A stretch of 16,442 nucleotides of DNA from Methanobacteriota archaeon (GTDB lineage: Archaea > Methanobacteriota > Methanobacteria > Methanobacteriales > Methanobacteriaceae), in NCBI GenBank assembly GCA_023436175.1, contig JAEZKE010000129.1, forward strand, positions 1-16,442, given 5' to 3'. A model generated the notes under the pieces. The model saw only the letters and a list, made by a program, of their open reading frames with translations, was not told the DNA's origin and ran no database searches. Position numbers and translations under genes: made by a program. Position 1 is the stretch's first letter, and the number at the start of each line of letters is the position of its first letter. Of the stretch, positions 12,826 through 16,442 are shown in pieces.

Positions 12826-14264
12826 GCAACACCAAGAGGGATCATTTTTCCAACCATTCGAGATATTCCTGCATCATGTGATGTTTTCACAACTGCATCT
12901 ACATCTTTATATGCTCCAGGCGCTTCTTCTGCCACTACAGGCATTGAAGTCGCTCTTACGATGATTCCTCTATTTTCAAGAACTTGTTTAACCTCTTCAC
13001 CACGATATTCTTTTTTAGCCCCAGACCTACTCATTTTACGTCCCGCACCATGTGCAGAAGAACCAAAAGTTTCTTCCATTGCTAAATCTGTTCCTGCAAG
13101 GACATATGATGCAGTACCCATAGTACCCGGGATAAAAACAGGCTGCCCCACGTCTCTGTATTCTTTAGGTATTTCTTCTCTTCCAGGACCAAATGCACGT
13201 GTTGCTCCTTTTCTGTGAACAAATAATTCCATATTTCTTCCCTGTACCTTGTGGACTTCTTTTTTTGCTATGTTATGGGCAACATCATAGATTATTTCCA
13301 TGTCCATTTCTTCAGCATCCCTTTTGAAAACTTTTTCAAATGATTCTCTAACCCAATGTACAATCATCTGCCGGTTAGTCCATGCATAATTAGCTGCAGC
13401 TGACATTGCATGGAAATAATCGTTTGCTTCTTCAGAACCAATAGGTGCACATGCTAGCTGCCTGTCTGGAAGATTAATCTGGTACCTTTTGGCTGCCCTG
13501 TCCATAACTCTAAGATAATCAGAACATATCTGATGGCCGCATCCCCTGGAACCGGTGTGGATTAAAACAGTGATCATACCTTCTTCTATTCCAAAAACTT
13601 CTGCAGTAGCTTCATCATAAATTTCATCCATTTTCTGGACTTCTAAAAAGTGGTTTCCAGATCCAAGAGAACCTAATTGAGGCACTCCTCTTTTTTTAGC
13701 TTTATCACTGACTTTACTGGAGTCTGCAGATTCCATTTTTCCATTTTCTTCCAGATGTTTTAAGTCCCGTTCCCAACCATATCCATTTTCAATAGCCCAC
13801 TGCGCCCCATGATCTAGCACTTCATCAATTTGGCCAGGCTGAAGCCTTACTTTACCTTTACTTCCAACTCCAGAGGGCACATTATTAAAAAGAGTATCTA
13901 CAAGTTCTTTCATTTTTGGCTTAACATCATCTTCAGTTAAATTTGTCTTTATAAGCCTGACACCACAATTAATATCAAAACCAACTCCTCCAGGGCTTAT
14001 AACTCCATTATGGGCACTGAATGCCGCGACCCCACCTATAGGGAACCCATATCCAAAGTGGATATCCGGAAGTCCAATTGAAAATTTTTTAATACCTGGT
14101 AAACATGCCACATTTGAGACCTGATCTATTGCCCCAATTTCTATATCTTTAACAGTTTCATCGTTTAAATACACTCTTCCAGGGACTAACATCCCTTTTT
14201 TATAACTTGACGGGATTTCCCAGACACAATCTCTTATTTTTTTTAAATTTCCTTCAACTTCCAT
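12816..14264 (-). CDS. rtcB: RNA-splicing ligase RtcB
   Basis: This 482-residue tRNA-splicing RNA ligase joins 2',3'-cyclic phosphate or 3'-phosphate ends to 5'-OH ends using GTP and Mn2+. It ligates tRNA halves after intron removal and has RNA repair activity. The length equals that of the Pyrococcus enzyme and no intein interrupts it. Active-site residues visible: Asp97 and Cys100 (GFDINCG), His205 (GSGNHF), His236 (IHTGSRGCGHQ), His330 (DVAHN) and the guanylylated His405 (SAHGAGRKMSR). The ATG follows AGGAG at normal spacing. A palindrome and a TATA-like element lie upstream (14335-14394). Archaeal RtcB is usually aided by Archease; no archease gene is in the window. Confidence 0.97.
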   Translation of the reverse strand: MEVEGNLKKIRDCVWEIPSSYKKGMLVPGRVYLNDETVKDIEIGAIDQVSNVACLPGIKKFSIGLPDIHFGYGFPIGGVAAFSAHNGVISPGGVGFDINCGVRLIKTNLTEDDVKPKMKELVDTLFNNVPSGVGSKGKVRLQPGQIDEVLDHGAQWAIENGYGWERDLKHLEENGKMESADSSKVSDKAKKRGVPQLGSLGSGNHFLEVQKMDEIYDEATAEVFGIEEGMITVLIHTGSRGCGHQICSDYLRVMDRAAKRYQINLPDRQLACAPIGSEEANDYFHAMSAAANYAWTNRQMIVHWVRESFEKVFKRDAEEMDMEIIYDVAHNIAKKEVHKVQGRNMELFVHRKGATRAFGPGREEIPKEYRDVGQPVFIPGTMGTASYVLAGTDLAMEETFGSSAHGAGRKMSRSGAKKEYRGEEVKQVLENRGIIVRATSMPVVAEEAPGAYKDVDAVVKTSHDAGISRMVGKMIPLGVAKG

Positions 14265-14334
14265 AAGATAACTCTCCTATCTATGATTTATTTAAATTTA
14301 AAATTTTGTTAAAATATTTAGCGTCACAAAAAAG

Positions 14335-14349
14335 TTAGATAACATCTAA
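14335..14349. promoter_or_regulatory. Palindrome in the rtcB leader
   Basis: TTAGAT and ATCTAA are separated by AAC. It lies between the putative TATA element (14381-14392) and the rtcB start, so it could be an operator or a leader hairpin. Confidence 0.35.
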
Positions 14350-14380
14350 TTTAATTTTTGATCGAACTTTTAAAAAAAGG

Positions 14381-14392
14381 TTTTTATAAAAA
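14381..14392 (-). promoter_or_regulatory. Possible TATA box of rtcB
   Basis: TTTTTATAAAAA (self-complementary) would place transcription start near 14360, giving a leader of about 95 bases. Confidence 0.35.
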
Positions 14393-14444
14393 CAAGTTTT
14401 AGGTATTCGGCTGTGAAATGATTAATTAAATCAATGGCTGCCAT

Positions 14445-15170
14445 TTATTTATTCATGATCATATGACGTAAAAGGTCTTCTACGTCCATAAAATATTTTT
14501 CACTATTAATTCCTCGGCTTTCCAAGATTCTTATATGATCTGGAGGTATTTCTGACATGGTCTTGGAAATTGCAGACAATAAAATAGCCACTTCTACTGG
14601 ATCTATATCCTGTCGAATAGTACCATCTTTAATACCCATTTTCAGGGAGTCACGCATGATATTAAACCTTTCTTTACGCAGATCCATGATTTCCTTTGCA
14701 TATTCACTAACTGGAGGAAGAAGCTGAAAATCAGAATTATGGAGTATAGAATAGAGTCTAGCGTCTCTGCTAAGCTCTTCAGCATATTCTCTATTAACTA
14801 TGTTCCCCATATCAAACCTTTCTGACTGAAAATAGTTATATATGCGGATGTAGTCGGGATAATTTATAGTGAATTCATGATATGCATTTCTAAATGCTGC
14901 AACTTTTTCAATTCCCATGCTTTTATTATTCACGGCTTCCCTTATCATTGCGTTTAAAATGTTAGTCCCACGAAGTACTATAGCAAAAAATAACTCTTCT
15001 TTATTTTCAAAGTAAAGATAAAGCGTTGCTTTACTTAATTCAACCACTTTGGAAATATCATTCATGGAAACATTATCATATCCCTTCTCAAAGAACAACT
15101 TTTCGGCTGCATCGATGATGTCCTTCCTTCTCTGCTCTTTTTCCCTTTCTTTTCTGCTTTTTATGGGCAT
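14445..15170 (-). CDS. TetR/AcrR-family transcriptional regulator (second)
   Basis: This 241-residue protein is longer than a typical TetR protein. A basic N-terminal tail (MPIKSRKEREKEQRRKD) leads into the TetR helix-turn-helix (about residues 16-62), with MNDISKVVELSKATLYLYFE as turn and recognition helix and NKEELFFAI after it. The C-terminal 180 residues are helical with scattered aromatic residues (YFQSERFDMGN), consistent with a ligand pocket. AGGTGATGGT precedes the ATG. It lies between mcrA and rtcB on the same strand with 180-230-base gaps on each side, so it is probably transcribed alone from the TATA box at 15211-15222. Its target is unknown; control of a neighbour is possible but not shown. 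Confidence 0.88.
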   Translation of the reverse strand: MPIKSRKEREKEQRRKDIIDAAEKLFFEKGYDNVSMNDISKVVELSKATLYLYFENKEELFFAIVLRGTNILNAMIREAVNNKSMGIEKVAAFRNAYHEFTINYPDYIRIYNYFQSERFDMGNIVNREYAEELSRDARLYSILHNSDFQLLPPVSEYAKEIMDLRKERFNIMRDSLKMGIKDGTIRQDIDPVEVAILLSAISKTMSEIPPDHIRILESRGINSEKYFMDVEDLLRHMIMNK

Positions 15171-15210
15171 ACCATCACCTGATGACTGATAGTAATTTTA
15201 TATCCGCTGG

Positions 15211-15222
15211 TTTATATATAAA
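15211..15222 (-). promoter_or_regulatory. TATA box of the second TetR gene
   Basis: The minus strand reads TTTATATATAAA, a strong TATA-type element about 40-50 bases upstream of the ATG at 15170, placing transcription start near 15190. Confidence 0.6.
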
Positions 15223-15356
15223 AGATTAATTTATTAATAAAAGTTTGGTTTTAAACTTGGAAATTACAGTTAAAATTTAGAATTTAAGTTAAAGTGCTAT
15301 TAAATTATTTAAAAAAACAGGCATCAATTAAAAATTATAATTAGTGTTAAAAGTTT

Positions 15357-15389
15357 AAAAAAAAAGAGAAATGAGTGGAAATAATCCAC
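15357..15389 (-). terminator. Terminator of the mcr operon
   Basis: On the minus strand, soon after the mcrA stop codon, GTGGA and TCCAC (15389-15385 and 15379-15375) form a small stem with a five-base loop. TCATTTCTC and a run of nine T (15365-15357) follow. Confidence 0.7.
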
Positions 15390-15401
15390 CGTTCTCTAAA
15401 C

Positions 15402-16442
15402 TTAGTTTGCAGGGGAAATTAAATCCCTTTCTCCGCTAGGTAAGAACTCTCTGAGTGCTCCTTTAGCAATGCATTCTCTTGGTGCAGTAAAGTCGAATGT
15501 AAGGTTCTTATCTGCAAATGCTATTTTAATTAAAGGATTGACACAGAAAGCGTCACCTCTTGCAGCGTGAGGAGCCTGAGCTATTCCAGCATATTCTGGC
15601 TGGTGACCTACGTTCATAGCGTAGTTAGGGTAGTTAGGTCCTCTGAGTTCGTGGATTAAACCTTCATCGCTTCTTACTGATAAGGAGTTAGAAGCTCCAC
15701 ACTGATCTTGAAGGTCGTATCCGTAGAATCCGAGTCTGCTGTGTACTTCTTTGTGTAATATCTGGCTTAAGTACCATCCGTTAATTCCAGCGTTGGAGTT
15801 TCCAGTTGCAAATGCGGTTGAACAACCAGCTGCTGCTGCAGCGACTGCTGCTCTCTGGGATCCACCAAAGTGGCTTTCTAAGAGTGTTGGGATTTCGTAC
15901 TGTTCCATTCCGTAGAGAGTTACTTCAGTTGTTATGTCTTTAACAACATCCATATCTGCTTTAGCCTGGCATAAACCGAATTTGTCTTCTACGTATTCTT
16001 TACCGTAGTATAAGAAGTCGTCGAGTATATCGTCAGTGTATGCTGCGGTAGCGTACTGTGTGAATCCGACACCACCGGACATGTAAGATCCAAGCCAAAT
16101 CTGGTCGTATATTGCTGCACCAGCAGCTATAACTTCAAGACTTACTTTTGCAGGGTCTTCAGATATTCTGGAGGTCTGGATCATATCTGCTAAAACTCCG
16201 AACTGAATTCCACCAGGTTCGTTTGGTCCTCTTGCTCTTCTTGATGGTAATATAGCACCCATTCCGATAACGTCAGCGTGTTTAGCTGCGTATGAGAAAT
16301 CAGCGATTGCTGCTTCTCCTGCACAGAGTTTGTATGCTGAGATGAAACTCATACCTATCTGCATTGCAGACCATCTTGATACGGTACCACCGTCACAGGA
16401 TCTAACTACTGCTGTAGGGACTCTGCTGACCTGGTAGGTTTT
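15402..16442 (-). CDS. mcrA: Methyl-coenzyme M reductase subunit alpha, C-terminal 346 residues (partial)
   Basis: The catalytic alpha subunit of methyl-coenzyme M reductase forms methane and the CoM-CoB heterodisulfide at coenzyme F430. The frame is open from the right edge and begins within the protein, matching from about residue 203 of the Methanothermobacter enzyme; about 200 N-terminal residues lie outside. In fragment numbering, the residues modified in this enzyme are present: His55 (N-methyl-His257, AAKHAD), Arg69 (methyl-Arg271, RRARG), Gln196 (methyl-Gln400, GGSQR), Gly241 (thioglycine 445, FYGYD), Asp246 (Asp450) and Cys248 (methyl-Cys452, DQCG). The motif LGSYMSGGVGFTQYATAAYT is typical. 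It resembles isoenzyme I more than the mrt type by its FYGYDLQDQCGASN stretch. As the usual last gene of mcrBDCGA, it is followed by a terminator. Part of the core energy metabolism and fixes the window as methanogen DNA. Confidence 0.97.
   Translation of the reverse strand, partial: KTYQVSRVPTAVVRSCDGGTVSRWSAMQIGMSFISAYKLCAGEAAIADFSYAAKHADVIGMGAILPSRRARGPNEPGGIQFGVLADMIQTSRISEDPAKVSLEVIAAGAAIYDQIWLGSYMSGGVGFTQYATAAYTDDILDDFLYYGKEYVEDKFGLCQAKADMDVVKDITTEVTLYGMEQYEIPTLLESHFGGSQRAAVAAAAAGCSTAFATGNSNAGINGWYLSQILHKEVHSRLGFYGYDLQDQCGASNSLSVRSDEGLIHELRGPNYPNYAMNVGHQPEYAGIAQAPHAARGDAFCVNPLIKIAFADKNLTFDFTAPRECIAKGALREFLPSGERDLISPAN

Overview
The window comes from a hydrogenotrophic methanogen of the Methanobacterium type. 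It is very AT-rich. Nearly every gene has a GGAGGTGA-like ribosome binding site, and the right edge carries the 3' part of mcrA (methyl-coenzyme M reductase alpha subunit) with the residues that are modified in that enzyme. A genus-level call is inference from mcrA, rtcB and gene style; no rRNA is present.

Layout. (1) Positions 1-1112: a small zinc-ribbon protein (304-591), then a gene of unknown function (698-1089) that is readable only with a -1 shift at a U UUU UUA heptamer. (2) 1113-2770: about 1.65 kb without genes but full of repeats: an iteron-like cluster (1573-1666), a long interrupted inverted repeat (1883-2046), four direct repeats (2265-2456) and an 11-bp inverted repeat (2517-2568). 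(3) 2771-4163: a tightly packed rightward cassette of six small genes. Two of them (2991-3113 and 3868-3984) encode only 40 and 38 residues. (4) 4352-6667: a P4-type primase-helicase, with an archaeo-eukaryotic PrimPol domain fused to an SF3 helicase. (5) 6668-7065: a repeat-rich gap. (6) 7066-7764: a second, free-standing PrimPol domain, clearly paralogous to the first and with its catalytic residues kept. (7) 7866-9065, leftward: a tyrosine recombinase. (8) From 9404 to the end: ordinary chromosome, all leftward: an MTA/MTI phosphorylase, a hypothetical protein, a membrane protein in operon with a TetR regulator, an anchored coiled-coil protein, a hairpin-rich intergenic element, rtcB, a second TetR regulator and mcrA.

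Reading. Sections 2 to 7 look like an integrated replicon (plasmid or satellite-like element) with its own replication initiator and recombinase. No capsid, terminase, portal or partition gene is visible. The most unusual points are the duplicated PrimPol domain and a composite sequence of about 34 bp. That sequence occurs once upstream of the primase (4224-4257) and once, inverted, directly upstream of the recombinase (9074-9108). It could be a shared operator, or a pair of recombinase sites bounding an invertible segment. The element's true ends could not be fixed: no tRNA gene and no convincing direct att repeat was found, and the left end may lie outside the window.
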